Position numbers and translations under genes: made by a program
Notes under the pieces: model-generated
Databases searched by the model: none
What the model saw: only the letters and a program-made list of their open reading frames with translations
What the model was told of the DNA's origin: nothing
Shown here: positions 21,642-33,080 of the stretch, in pieces
How positions within the stretch are numbered: position 1 is the stretch's first letter
Layout of the letters: each line of letters begins with the position of its first letter
DNA from: Flaveria trinervia
Taxonomy: Eukaryota > Streptophyta > Magnoliopsida > Asterales > Asteraceae
NCBI GenBank assembly: GCA_025506515.1
Contig: CM046451.1
Location: forward strand, 42,799,701 to 42,863,700
Direction of reading: 5' to 3'
DNA length: 64,000 nucleotides

Positions 21642-22443
21642 TGTAGAGATTATTTGAAGAGGCTGAAGCAACCAAACATGCAAAGTCTTTCTGCATGCAT
21701 GCACATAAGTACTGAAGAATAATGCTTCGAAAGTTTCACACAAGAAACAAAAATATTCTAAGTGTGAAATCTTCCGAAGCCAAGACCAATATCTTCTGAA
21801 GCCAAAGATGAAGTCTTTCAAAGCTTCAGAGACAAAGTCTTCCAAAGCCAACACTTGAAGACAGATTTCTTCTAGAGACTTTTAACAACATGTTTTATCT
21901 GATGTACTTTTCCATAAGCTAGAACCCTTTCCGCTACAACTCTCTAAAGTCACCAACTTATGAGTTGGAGAAAAGGTTCATGCTTTTGGTAACTGTATAT
22001 TGATGTCTTGAGTTTGAAAACTTTCTACTTCATGTACTTTATCCTTTTTGTAATAGATAAGGATGTGAGCTATGGCATGTCATAGTCACTAGTCAAAAGG
22101 GAATTTGCCTTTTGACTCTACAATTGATTTTGTTTTGTGTGTAGTCGATTGTATCTAGCAGGCCCTCAAAGTATGATCGGCTGTAGGATGTAGCATAAGT
22201 ATCTCATGTTCTTGTAACTTTATTTTATGCTTTGTAACACTTGTAATAGAACATTGAGAAAGCAATATACCACAATCTTGAAAACCATCTCCTTGTATAT
22301 CTTGCTCTTTTGTTATGTCTCTTAATTACGTGTGTGCTTAGTGTCTTTACTTGTGGTTAATCCAGTTCACTTTTTGATTAAGTTAAGTTACTTTCCTCTT
22401 TGTGTTGTTGTGTTGTAAGTGACCGCCCTTCACCGGTCCTGCA
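21642..22443 (+). repeat. F 3' LTR
   Basis: An 802-bp LTR from TGTAGAGATT to GGTCCTGCA. The stretch CTTTGTGTTGTTGTGTTGTAAG near 22398-22419 and the end GTCCTGCA match the LTR remnant of G (22998-23171, reverse strand). The 5' half has GAAGCCAAAGA/AAGTCTTC words similar in style to the E array. The only other copy is the partial G LTR, so the ends rest on the polypurine tract and the G comparison. Confidence 0.82.
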
Positions 22444-22912
22444 TAATATACCTGAAGTATTGTTGAGTCATGGTCTCACCTGTTTTGAATGTGAAAGTTT
22501 CAAACTGCTACTTCATGAGATCCTTCTTGTTCTCCTTGGCTTCAGAGGAACCCTCATACATCAGTTTCAATGCATCCCACAACTGCTCAGCTGTTTTGCA
22601 TTTCTTGAAACCTTTGTATACAGAGTTTAGAAGAGCAGTTTGAAGGGCTGCCATGGCTTTTTGATCAATTTCTACACTCAATCTATCTTTATCTCAGTAG
22701 TTAGCCACAGCCTTGGGGATCATACCACCTCCAGCAGCGAAGGAGGTGCGTGGTACGTAAGGCCCAGTAACAACAAACTCTCACATTCTTGAGTCTAGAG
22801 ACTTGATAAAGCCTTCCATTATTTGGCACCAAGTGTCAAAGTCATCAAGAGTGATCAGTGGGGACTTTGTCATGGTTCCAATTTCCATATCAGCTGTAGA
22901 GATAGCTGACAT
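22444..22912 (-). pseudogene. G gag, N-terminal fragment
   Basis: The minus strand from ATG 22912 reads MSAISTADMEIG, then LDDFDTWCQIMEGFIKSLD and, further on, KCKTAEQLWDALKLMYEGSS and QFETFTFKTGET. This is the copia capsid domain. Stops follow SLDSRM, AVANY and KKDLM. The frame is otherwise kept for about 155 codons until F abuts it. It is the only coding part of G in the window. Confidence 0.82.
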
Positions 22913-22982
22913 TTGAGATGTTAAGTATTTTGTGTGTGTGAGGGAACTTAATATGGTGAGATCTTATATCAAGAGCCTGGAA

Positions 22983-22997
22983 TGCTCTAATACCAAT
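22983..22997 (-). promoter_or_regulatory. Primer binding site of G
   Basis: The reverse strand reads TTGGTATTAGAGC directly after the LTR end TGCA. It is close to the initiator-Met tRNA site. Confidence 0.8.
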
Positions 22998-23171
22998 TGC
23001 ACGACCATTGAAGGGTACAAGCTTACAACACAACAACACGAAGAGAAGAGTGTATAACAACACTTAATAGATCAAATGGGGAACAAGAAACCAGTTAAAT
23101 GAGAACTAAGAAACACAAGTGTAAGAGACAGAACAAGAACAATACAAGTAATTGATTTTTAAGGTTAATGT
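22998..23171 (-). repeat. G 5' LTR, inner fragment
   Basis: 174 bp ending (reverse strand) in GTTGTTGTGTTGTAAG and GGTCGTGCA, matching the last part of the F LTR. It is interrupted at 23171/23172 by D. The rest of this LTR is not in the window. Confidence 0.78.
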
Positions 23172-24874
23172 ATGATATAGTGCAGATAGTATTTATATTT
23201 TGATAAATATTTTACGCACAAATTCAGTTTTAAATGGTTATTACAAGTACTAAACCACACACACAAAAGGCAAGTGTACTTGTCGTGTGGTAATATAGTA
23301 TTGGTAAGAACCAAGTATCAATCTATGGACACACCTAGCCTACTTAACAAATATAACGATTTGACTATCAGATTTGGTTTTTGTTCAAGAAAATGATAAG
23401 TTGCATTGGAATGATTTTTAGGGTTTAGCAATAATGATAAAACTAAAGTAAACTAAGATTTGAAGTGTTTGGATTTAAAACCAGGGAATAAAAGTTATCA
23501 TCCAAAGTAGACTCCACTTATGTAACCGTGATGAATTGGTGGTGTGATTTAAAGATATGGATAAATGTAATTGTGTTAATGTTTATAAAGATGAGCTGGC
23601 GCGATTTCTCGTCTATCCTGTTGCCGTAGTGACTAGGATCATGTCAGGTTGAGTTTTACTGCTTAGATCAATGCCCTAGTAATGTAGGTAAATCTTTTGT
23701 GACCTATTTGACATATGATTTCTGAAAACATAACTTAATGTTAAAAAGAGAGTTGATCAAGTTCCTTCCTAACATACCATTAATTTTAGAAAACCATAAC
23801 AATTACTGAAGATTTCTCATACTAATAAAAGGGAACCCGCAAGTGATCTGAAAGTTAAAGTGATATGATTTCTAATAACCATTTCTAGTTCATTAGCCAT
23901 GGATTTATTATGAAGACCGGTTTCGCGAATGAAAGTTAATCATACGGTTTTTCAACTTTGTATGACAATCACAATGACAAACCATAAATTTATAACTTCC
24001 CGTTCAAATGTAGATGCTACCCTTCAATAGTTTTCCCAAGACTACCATAACATTAACACAAAATTTATCACACCATTAGTTCATTACAAATAACATAAGT
24101 TTCATCCGATTAGGATGATAAAAAGAGTTTAGCTCATAATGAGCTTAAGCATAACAACAGATAACACAGAAGATAGATATGTAATCATTAGTGAAATGGA
24201 ACAATCAAATAGATAATCCATAATGGATGACGTTTAGATGATCCCGAGCTTCTTCCAAGTGTTGTATGCACCTCCCGAGCCTCGAAATGACCTTGAAGTC
24301 TTGATTCTTGAGAGAGTTCTTCAGAGTAACTCTCCCACCAAAGTTTGCCCAAAATAGTGAACTTAGGCTTCTATTTATAGGCTTTCTGGAGTGTTTAAGC
24401 ACGGCCCCGTGCCTAAGGGCACGACCCCGTGCTAGTACAATGTTTACGAAAGTTGGGAGGCTCATACATGCTGGTGGTGTCGGGCGCGGCCCCGTGCTAA
24501 ATGGGGCACGACCTCGTGTTGGAGGTGGGCAACAGCCCCATGCCTTATAGGGCACGACCCCGTGTCTACTTTCAGGAATAGTACTTTTTGTCCTGTCAGA
24601 TGTCCAAACATGGGGGTGTGTTAATTTAGCACGGGGGTGTGTTTCTGGCAAAGCATGGGGTCATGCTTAAAGAGGCACGACCCCATGCTTGGAGTCCAAA
24701 GCTTGGATTACTTCCATTTCGTGTTCAATATGCTTCTTTTGTCCATCTTGCCCTTTTAAACACCTGAAAACACAATTTTACATTTTTAAGTATATTTTCA
24801 TCATTTAAGGAAGGTATTAAGGAATCATTGATATGCTTTTGATAGGATTTTTATGTATAATTTGGAGCATATCA
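23172..24874 (-). repeat. D 3' LTR
   Basis: A 1703-bp segment beginning TGATATAGTG and ending GCATATCA on the plus strand, with matching TGATAT/ATATCA termini and an adjacent polypurine tract on the right. No second copy is in the window, so the limits are predicted. It contains the GC-rich paired palindromes at 24395-24690. Confidence 0.75.
24395..24690. repeat. GC-rich palindrome cluster in D LTR
   Basis: Repeated words of the type GCACGGCCCCGTGC and GCACGACCCCGTGC, usually in pairs a few bases apart, stand out in AT-rich DNA. Related pairs occur at 58338-58372, 58998-59035, 59671-59712 and 59785-59822, also in D. The apparent ORF at 24205-24651 is produced by these GC words. Confidence 0.75.
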
Positions 24875-26811
24875 AACATCCCCACACTTGAACTTTGCTT
24901 GTCCTCAAGCAAAAATCACTTAAAATGATGAATCCACCAAAAACCAAATAAATCAAATTATAAACATGTTTTTCGAGAAATACGCAAGTAAATATTATTT
25001 TCATCCAAATATAAATATTCCAAGCATATGTGAAAGGATATCCTAGCAAGCAATAAATTGGTTAGTAAACATTATTATCATGTAAAAATCCACACTTCTC
25101 ACAAGATGGACTCACACTCGGCTAAATATATGGAGTCGTAATAAAGATTAAGTACAACTAATACACTCAATTGCCTAGTATGAATACGTGTGAAATCATA
25201 GCTTGTTAAGAGATCAAATCTCCACCTACTTAGATATTTACTTGCATAAATCATTAGGTCTTTGATGGGTTGTAACTTGGCTCGGGCTCGGGTAAGGAAT
25301 ACTTGGAAAAAGTGGCTAATTGTTAAAGACGACGGTCTTGGCTAATTTTTTTATTTTTTAACATAAACTACAAGGAAAGCAATAAAAGGTTCCCTATACA
25401 ATACTTCAAGCTAAAAGGGATATGCTAACTTGAGGACTAATTTAAGGTCAGATTGTCAAGACCGTATTTTGCTTTCAAGAATCGTACTTCATCCTTTACC
25501 CGAAGATACACAAAACTTTCCTTTCTGAAGGATCGTTCGGTTTGAAGCCTAATAGCACCCAATCGGATTACTTTTGTGTACTCGTATTGAGATTCAGTTT
25601 GATTCTTTTTGCATTTTCCATTATCAGACTAATTTCCACAATTCGGGCATCTTTCATATCTTTTTGCCCGTCTCTTTATAGCACTTTTTGAAATCCACAA
25701 AATGGCAGATTTGTTCCTTTTTCGTCATTTCTTTCTTGCATCGAACGTGAGATTGAAAATTTTTTCGCGGATTTCCGAGGGAAGTTTCGATTTTGCGTGA
25801 TGAAGGCAACAAAGCAACCTGAAAGCAAAAGAATGCATTCCAGTTCTTTAAGGTCTGCCCGTAAAAGACCAATTTTTTTAAAGCCAAAAACGTGTCTTTA
25901 ATATAAATGGGTTTTGTTGAAGGCTTTCATTGGTTGAGTGACATGGTGGTTCGGGTGATTGAAAGATAAAAACGTTTAAGCTCAACGAGGCTAACTAAAG
26001 TTGATGTTCGGGTAAGGAAGGTTAAAGAGAATGGTTGGGGCTCGAATAGTTAAGGTCACCTAGTGCCTAACTCATTTTTATGCAACAAATAGTAATTAAA
26101 GTCTTCAAATGCATACCCAAAGCAAGTTCTAATCTCACGTATCATATGGCACCCTCAATTAAATCAAGACTGAAAGTAGAATTGCAATTTGCAAAAGTTG
26201 TTTAAGGCTCAAAAATAAACTCACATATGGATGGAATTGGGTACAAGTGTTTCATTTTACATGATTAATATTTTACTAGATTAGATTATTGCTTTTAGGA
26301 TATCACAAAAAAACATTTTCAATTTTATTTGGACCTCATGAATTTACTTCTTTATTTCCCAAAAATGTATATATTTATAATTTGGTTTATCAAAAATATA
26401 GTAAGTGCTTGGTTTCTTGTCACAAAAATTACTTGTTAAGTGATCTTTTCCTAAAATTGTTAAATTTGGACCTTTTTAACAAGTCAAATGCATTACTCCC
26501 ATCCCCACACTTAAAATTCACATTGTCCTCAATGTGATTAACATAATCTAGATTGAGAAAGGGGTAATGAAATAACTCCCCTAAAAATGATGAATTTGTC
26601 TCTTGTGTTTGGTTGCCCTTGCTTTGGTAGAATCTTCGGGATCACCTGAAATGTCACCAATTTATTGAAAGCATTAAAATCCTAAACACATAAAATAAAA
26701 AAATGACATAAATTAAAAGATAGAATGGCATGAAACAACTGTGTCGAGTCCCCGAAAATGATACGATTTTCAAGGGCTTTGTGGGGGGATATCCCCCCAC
26801 TCATGGTACAT
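24875..26811 (-). other. D 3' non-coding region with two polypurine-like tracts
   Basis: The sequence next to the LTR (24877-24910, CATCCCCACACTTGAA then GTCCTCAAG) reads on the minus strand as a purine-rich tract. A second, very similar one lies at 26500-26532 (CATCCCCACACTT then GTCCTCAA). Between them the DNA is AT-rich and I see no gene, although 25430-25890 is less AT-rich. Confidence 0.6.
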
Positions 26812-27955
26812 TCAGTTCCTTATGTATGTGACATCGTTGCTTAGGTCATCGACTCGGGAATGCAGATTTTCGACTCGGTTGAAGGCTTGTTGGGTATATT
26901 TAAATGATCGCCTTGCATGGTCCCTGGTGGTTTGTATTGACTCGTAAAGGTCTAACATGGTTGGGAATTCCCTTGTATGTGAACTTGAAGATCTAGCTCC
27001 GGATCCTTCCAGCTGTATTGGCATGTCGAGATCCATAATTATTTCTTCGGAGTCCACCGAATCCCAGATTTGTCCCTTCTTATCCATGAATCTTGGCTGC
27101 CTATTTGGTAGGCTTGTCACCATGTACATACTTGTGCAAATTCTCAAGTCTAATAGTCCCGGCATCAGTCCTTCAGTTCCCTCAGTGTTATAACCATAGC
27201 TCTCGTATAAGTTCAAAATCCAGCTTCCTCCAAACATGGGTGTTGGAGCACCTGCAATCGCATTCCTGGCAAAAAGATTACAAAAGAATACCCAATAATA
27301 CATGGCAACTAATTAACCATACAATATAAAATGAACAGGTCCCTCAAGTTAACAACTCCCTCGCTTTGACCATGAGCTGTTATGGAATGACTAAGTAACC
27401 GATGAATGTATTGCAGTAGCAGATCTCGTATCAGACTGCTCTCTGGTTTAATCGAGTTGTTCCAATCCGCTCCCAAAATGCTTTCCTCATTGCACCACTT
27501 TCCGCGTCTTTACATTCCTCGTCTGGGAAGGTATGGTACGCCGTCATTCCAGATATTGCTTCCTCCTCCATTTCATGTTTTGTGTAGATCCCGAGATAGA
27601 CACTGAACAAGGCAATGGATGTTTTGTGCCAATGTGCAGCAAGTCTGAATGAACTGCATTATTATCCCAAGGTCAGAGTTTTTCATGCTAAATTTGAAAG
27701 ATGCTAAAAAATCAAGAGTTAGTTCATAAATGGAAGGTCTATTTTGTGAGAATAAACGCTTCCACTGAACACTTAATAATATTTTGTATCTTTCTAGTAG
27801 TCCGACTACCGCTAGTGTTTCTTCATCTGCTTGTACGTGGGATCTTTCGACCCTTTGTAGTAGTCTTTGAAGTCTATCATGACACCATCTCTCGCGGTTG
27901 CCTTTAAAACATAAGTAGGGATGATTCATGATCCTGAAATTTAAAAAATAAGTTA
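26812..27955 (-). pseudogene. D Athila ORF-1 family (env-position) pseudogene
   Basis: Minus-strand pieces in changing frames show hallmarks of the plant ATHILA ORF-1 family. PSIYELTLDFLASFKFSM (about 27720) corresponds to the conserved YxELTLEFLxTF motif. LLQYIHRLLSHSITAHGQS then NLRDLFILYCMVN (about 27420-27310) corresponds to the HRLLxxSITxR/DLFxLW block. A C-terminal part at 26812-27190 has a coiled-coil-like end (FNRVENLHSRVDDLSND). In Athila elements this ORF lies between pol and the 3' LTR, as here. C is inserted just upstream (27960), so the N-terminal sequence is partly missing or displaced. At least three frameshifts and stops are present. Biochemical function is unknown. Confidence 0.75.
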
Positions 27956-27960
27956 ATCTA

Positions 27961-28253
27961 TGATAGGATAAAATGTATCAATCTATTTTGATCTATGAGC
28001 ACAATTCAAAGAAATGCAAACGAAGTAATCAAATCAAGCAAGATATCAACAAAATTCACAGTTTCATTAATATCGAGCAAAGACAATTACAAAGTGAGTA
28101 AGCAGTTTTTCATCTCTCCTACTGACTGCAACAATCTAAGCTATTTATAATGAACCAAAAGAACTAACAAAATTACAAAACTAGTCCATATACTATTACA
28201 AATAGTAAAAAGACACATAAAGACAACATGTTAATCTTTTTAGAGAACTAACA
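27961..28253 (-). repeat. C 3' LTR
   Basis: 293 bp. On the minus strand it starts TGTTAGTTCTC and ends CCTATCA. TATAAATAG lies at 28141-28149; a start 32 bases on falls at 28117, so R-U5 would be 27961-28117. The flanking ATCTA is the target duplication. Confidence 0.95.
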
Positions 28254-28268
28254 ATACTCCCCATAAGA
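28254..28268 (-). promoter_or_regulatory. Polypurine tract of C
   Basis: The minus strand reads ATCTTATGGGGAGTAT directly before the LTR start. Confidence 0.82.
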
Positions 28269-28629
28269 TTTACATGGTCTTCGGTCTTCAAAATCTTCAA
28301 TCTTGTTTTCTTGTTAGCTTTCCTTTAGCTTCCAATCTTCTATCTTCAGCTTTTAAAGAAGTCTTCAGGTTCTTCCTTGATCTTGAACATTGGCTTTTTT
28401 TTGTTCATCTCTTGTTCTTTCAAAGCATTTGCAATAGCAGACTTAAATATGCTAGCAAGAATGCCTTGTTCTGCTTTAGCTTCATTTGTCTTTATCTCCA
28501 TCTTGTTCATTCTTTCAAATGTATCTTTTGATAAACAGGTGATATCAATATTAGCATATAACTAAATAGGATTTTGCCTTTCCTTTGAGTATATTTCTAA
28601 AACACCTTTCCTTGAAATTCTCATAAATT

Positions 28630-31600
28630 CAATGTCTTTGATATCTTTCTTCACAATGTTTGCATATGCAAGAGCTTTCTTAAAGAAATTCTTTCCATAG
28701 CAACATTCATCACATTGATGATGGAAAGGAAATACTTCTTGTCTTGCTCTACAACATCGGGAGATACTTTCTCAAACTTTCGTACAGACAAAAATGATAT
28801 ATAACTGGGATGCAAAAGTTTGAGTTCGAAAGCACCAAAAAGTGTAATCATGTCCTCATCCCATTATTCGAGATTTCGGACCAATTTAAGCTCAAAAGTC
28901 TTAGTGTTATAAAACCATCTGAGAATTGGTTTTGACTTCTGGTTACCATCAATCACTTTCAAACCAGGAGTTGTTACTTTTTCAAAGTACTTATCATAAA
29001 ATTCAATCATTAAGTGTTCTTCTTCACATTGTAATCCGTTGAGCTTTTTGTTCTTCTTTAAAGTAGCAAAATACTCTTTCACTTATTGATCACATCTAGT
29101 TTAAAGAAAATTACTTGATCTATCCATTCCTTTTCTCAGTAATTCTACCATCATCTTACCCCGTTTAGAATCAGTTGGATTGATCAAAGGTAATCTGTTT
29201 AACTCTTTTAGATCTTGCACTGGAAGTTCAATGATGCTAGAGTAAAAATGATAGACATCACAAACTACATTTACTCTTTTAATCAAAAATGCATAAAAAA
29301 TCTCATCATACTTCCATGCTTTTATCTTGACTTGATTTGTGAAATCAGGAGCAATCATAGCATTTAGCAACTCAGCAACTGATTGTCCTTTCTGTAATAC
29401 ATTCCATACCAAGTCACCTGTCGATCTAGCATTATCAAAAATCTATATTTTGATTAGATGAGGCTTTGTATGCTTGCCTTTCAGTACATGAAAACATTTT
29501 GATCAGATCTTTTCTACTATCATAAGCATCAGATTTTCTTGCCATTTGTTTAATTTCTTGAGGTCTGAGCACTCTTGTTCTCTTGGTGATTTCTATATAT
29601 TGAGGATTATCTGTATCAAGAATAATCATCTTCTTCGATTGTTTTTTAGTTTCTTGAAAGCTTTTGAGAAGATTCCTTAAAGATACAAATTGTAATCTTT
29701 TCAATTTTCTCCATGGATATTTCTTGCTTACAACCATGATCTTAATGCTGGAATACTCATATTATCAGGATTTGGATGGTGCAGCTCAGAGCTCGATAAT
29801 TCTTCTACATTGATACTTTCTTTTGCTCTATTCCATTCTCCATGTTCTATCACAATTTCATTTGAAACAATTGGTGCAACTGACTCTGCAGCAATACATT
29901 TCTCATATTCATCATTAATCTGAGAAACAGTCAGTCCATCCAAAATACTCTATTATACTTCATCTTCACCAGGTAGTTGTATCTATCCTCAAAATCTTGT
30001 GGAATTTTATCTTGATCTTGAATTTGTTCTTGTGCAGAAAAATTTGAAACAAACTGAGCTTCATCTATGTCTTCTTCATCCAGAACTTCATCATACCAGT
30101 CATCATTGTAAACTTCTTCTATGTCTACTAAAGCTTCAATTTATTCTTGAGTCTTTTGCTCTTCAACGTTTTCTTCTATTCTTTGAGCTTTTGAAGGTGA
30201 CTCAGTTAAACTTGCATGTACAATATCATCAATTTTCCTTTTTCCTTTAATCTTTTCAAGATTCTCTTCAACAATGTTCATTTAAAAACTAATTGGATCT
30301 GGTGAAATAGTCTTTTGAGATTCTTTTATCTTTATCAATTCATCTTCCAATTTTTCATGTTCATCAGATACTTTCTTGAATTTTTCTTCAAGAATATCAT
30401 AATCTTTTATCATTACTTCAAGTTTTTTTATAACATCTTCTTTATCTTTTGCATAACTCACAATCTTTTCATCTTTCAGCAAACTTTCTTCTTTCAACTT
30501 AGACTTCTTATCATTTAACTTCTTAATTTTCTTCTCAAGAGATATGTTCATCTCTTTTAGTTTATCATTTTCAACCTTTAATTCTTCAATCTTTTTCTCT
30601 TTGTTCACAATTTCTTCTTTCAAATTTTCCAACTCATCTATATCAATTGTCTCCTCAGTTTGTACAGACGGATTGTGTGTTGTACTTACTAGAATTTCTT
30701 CAACCACTTCATTTGCTTCGGTTTGAAATACTAGTTCAAATAGCATATCATTCATGAAATCAAAATCAAAAGTTTGATTTTATGAATCTTCTTCTTGAGC
30801 AAGAGTAACAGGTTCATCTTCTTGAACATCATGAATAGAATCATCATGAATATCAACATCAGTAGCTTCTTCAACTATGATCTGAGTTTCATTGACATTC
30901 TCATCTTCATTCCTTTCATCCGTAGCTGCTTGATGTGCTTCAGATGCACCATCATTGCCATCATCATCATTATTATCATCATCATCATCAGTTAATGAGC
31001 TTTTAGAATCTTCATCATCATTTTCTTCATCATCATCATCAATCACATTATCCACAAGATCCTCAATAAGATCATTTGGATCTATTGGTTCATCTTCAGA
31101 TAAATGGTAGTGTGGTTGATTGATATCTACCTCATCCATAGCTACATTCCTTATATACTCAAATAGAGGAATGTTTTGAGCACTAGTGATCATAGCCAGT
31201 CTTTTATAAATAGATTCTAACATGTGCTCCAATTGCAGTTTATGATCTTCAACTCTTTCAGCATATAAGTCTAGATTCTCTTCATTTATGAGAAGTTAGA
31301 GAAATCTAGAATACATTAAGTATTATTTATTTTTCCTCTTTCAAGATTGAAAATAAATCCATTCATTATCCATTTAGCTATGTTGAATCTTTTGTTAGTG
31401 GCTAAAGCAATAATTGGAGATGCAATGTCCACTAGGAATGAATCCCAACCTGCACTTCGTTTTGACATGCAATGTTGAAAAATATAACACAGAAGTTTCC
31501 AGTGTTTGTACACTTTAGCTCTGAAAAATTGTTTCTTCGGAAAATGATCTGGATGACCCATTTGTAGAAAAACTTCTCTACATTCATTAAAAGTGTATTG

Positions 31601-31918
31601 AGATAAGTCTTGTGGATCATTTTCTCCAAGTTTAAGAGCTGTTCTTATTGCTTGTTTAGAGACTTCAAGCATTCTATTAGAATTAATAAATGCTCTTAAA
31701 ACTTTGTTCCCTTCTTTATCTCTTTCTATGTTTGTTGTTCTCCAAAATCTTTTGACTAATCTTGCATTTATCAAAGGTCTAGCACACATTGCATAGACAT
31801 ATTTTGTTCTTAGGAGAAATTGAATAATCTCTTCAAAACCAGCTGCTTCCTTGTTTTCTTCATCTAAGAATGCAGCAACATTGTGTTTATGGTCAAATTT
31901 TAAAGTTGGCATATGCAA
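28630..31918 (-). pseudogene. C 3' ORF (env-position protein, function unknown)
   Basis: The minus strand from ATG 31918 (MHMPTLKFDHKHNV) gives about 200 residues, including EEIIQFLLRTKYVYAM, RLVKRFWRTTN, RMLEVSKQAIRTAL, WKLLCYIFQHCMSKRS and IIALATNKRFNIAKWIM. This N-terminal domain aligns in order with that of E. After stops a second part (31232-30780) is extremely Asp/Glu-rich (31000-31060). The third (30755-30282) is a strong Lys/Glu coiled coil. Then come pieces at about 30280-29730, 29737-29435, 29412-29101 (DFTNQVKIKAWKYDEIFYAF), 29082-28864 and 28851-28651. Intact, the protein would exceed 1000 residues. It lies between RNase H and the LTR, with its own TATA-like element upstream. No signal peptide or membrane span is evident. 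Confidence 0.8.
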
Positions 31919-32590
31919 AATATAGAGAAAAAGAATATTAGAACATTAAATTTTGATTAATGACTTTAATCTTTTTATTTTTTCACATGAAATTGCAATT
32001 TTGAATTCAATATGATTTTGAATTTTGACTAATGAATTTAAATTTGTGAAATTATTAAATTTATTTATTTTGAATTCATCATTTTATCAATTTAATTATT
32101 GAATTCAAAGTATTTCTACTTTTTATTTAAAAATTTTTATTTTTATTTTTATTTAAAAAAATTGAATTTGTCTGTTCATCATCTTCTTCTTCTTCCTTCG
32201 AAGAACCGACTATGCAATCTCTTATCAACATCATTCTCAATTTCAGTCCACAAACAATATTTCAAATTGATCGATATTTGATATACATCAACAATCCATA
32301 ATCAATTTTAGATATGGTTAAGATTTGATTAGTTAAACTTTGAATGTAATAGTGTTCAAACACCCGAATAGCAGTCAAACGCCTATGTCAATCATCATGT
32401 TTTAACCAAAATCTACTGATTTGAATCACAAACTTACGTTTATGAACTCAAATACTATCTAACAATCAACACAGATTTGCTTCAATCACTGATAATCTAC
32501 TAGATTGATGAAGACCGAGAGTCGATAGTTCAGAAGGTTTTGTTTTTCAGAGAATTTTGAGTGTGAATGAGAAAACAAGTGTAAGTGTTC
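31919..32590 (-). other. Predicted leader before C 3' ORF
   Basis: Very AT-rich and without a gene. On the minus strand it would be the transcribed leader from a start near 32565 to ATG 31918. TTTTCTCTATATTTTGCAT just before the ATG resembles a splice acceptor, so an intron in this leader is possible. Confidence 0.4.
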
Positions 32591-32598
32591 ATATATAT
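32591..32598 (-). promoter_or_regulatory. Predicted internal TATA box of C
   Basis: The minus strand reads TTAATATATATGAACACTTA followed by a CT/CA-rich stretch like a plant start region. It lies directly downstream of the 32620-33080 motif array and upstream of the 3' ORF, the same arrangement as 16195 in E. Confidence 0.42.
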
Positions 32599-32619
32599 TA
32601 AGTGAAATTTTAGATGCAT

Positions 32620-33080
32620 TAGCACTGTTTGCGCGTATGAAACCCTAAAATTCACAAATAATAAGACGTATGAGCACTGTTTGGCTATATTGACTAAGAC
32701 GCATGAGAATTGTTCAGCCGCATGAGCACTGTACAGACCCATAAGCACTGTTCAGGCGCTTTTGCACTGTTTAGGCACTTTTGCACTGTTCAGCCGCATG
32801 AAGTTTCTCAAACGTCCAACACTTGAAACTTTTAACATAGAGTAGAGCGCATGAGACATTCAAAACGTCTAACACTTGTTAAACACAAACTCATTATCAC
32901 TGTTTAGGCGTATGAGATTGATGAAACGCCCAAACACTTGGTTAAACTCATGGCCTTATTGCAACTATTTAGGCGCATGGGAATATGAAAAATGTCCAAA
33001 CACTTGAATAATTTCCTGAAAGATCATCATGCTCCTATTTAGACGTATGAACACTATTTAGGCGCATGAGTTGACATTGA
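32620..33080. repeat. GCGCCTAAACAGT-like array, C internal
   Basis: About 20 degenerate words, mostly GCACTGTTTAGGCGCATGAG-like and ACGCCCAAACACTTG-like, in AT-rich DNA. The same word family occurs in the C leader (57205-57500) and in the LTRs of K (46826-47330, 51845-52110). No ORF is seen here. Confidence 0.75.

Larger units (their letters stand above)
1..22443 (+). mobile_element. F: Ty1/copia element, 3' portion, interrupted by E
   Basis: Only the 3' end of this copia element is in the window: part of a downstream ORF (1-349 and 20498 to about 21630), a polypurine tract and a complete 3' LTR (21642-22443). E is inserted between the two ORF parts with a GGTTA duplication (345-349 and 20493-20497). 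The 5' end lies left of the window. The last bases of the LTR match the partial LTR of G, so F and G belong to one family in opposite orientation. F ends directly against the gag of G. Insertion of F into G is likely, but the other junction is not visible. Confidence 0.8.
22444..23171 (-). mobile_element. G: Ty1/copia 5' end fragment
   Basis: On the minus strand this is the inner end of a 5' LTR, a primer site and the first part of gag. It is cut on the left by the end of F and on the right by the LTR of D. LTR similarity places G in the family of F. Confidence 0.8.

Noticed and set aside
24205..24651. 148-codon minus-strand ORF
   Set aside because: It is produced by the GC-rich palindromes in the D LTR; the opposite strand is open too and no domain is recognisable.
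26812..27955. D ORF as a cellular gene or a viral envelope gene
   Set aside because: Motifs match the ATHILA ORF-1 family; no signal peptide, fusion-peptide-like or membrane segment is visible.
30950..31060. ATC/TCATCA microsatellite
   Set aside because: On the minus strand it encodes an Asp-rich run within the C 3' ORF, like the acidic run in E; it is better described as a coding low-complexity tract.
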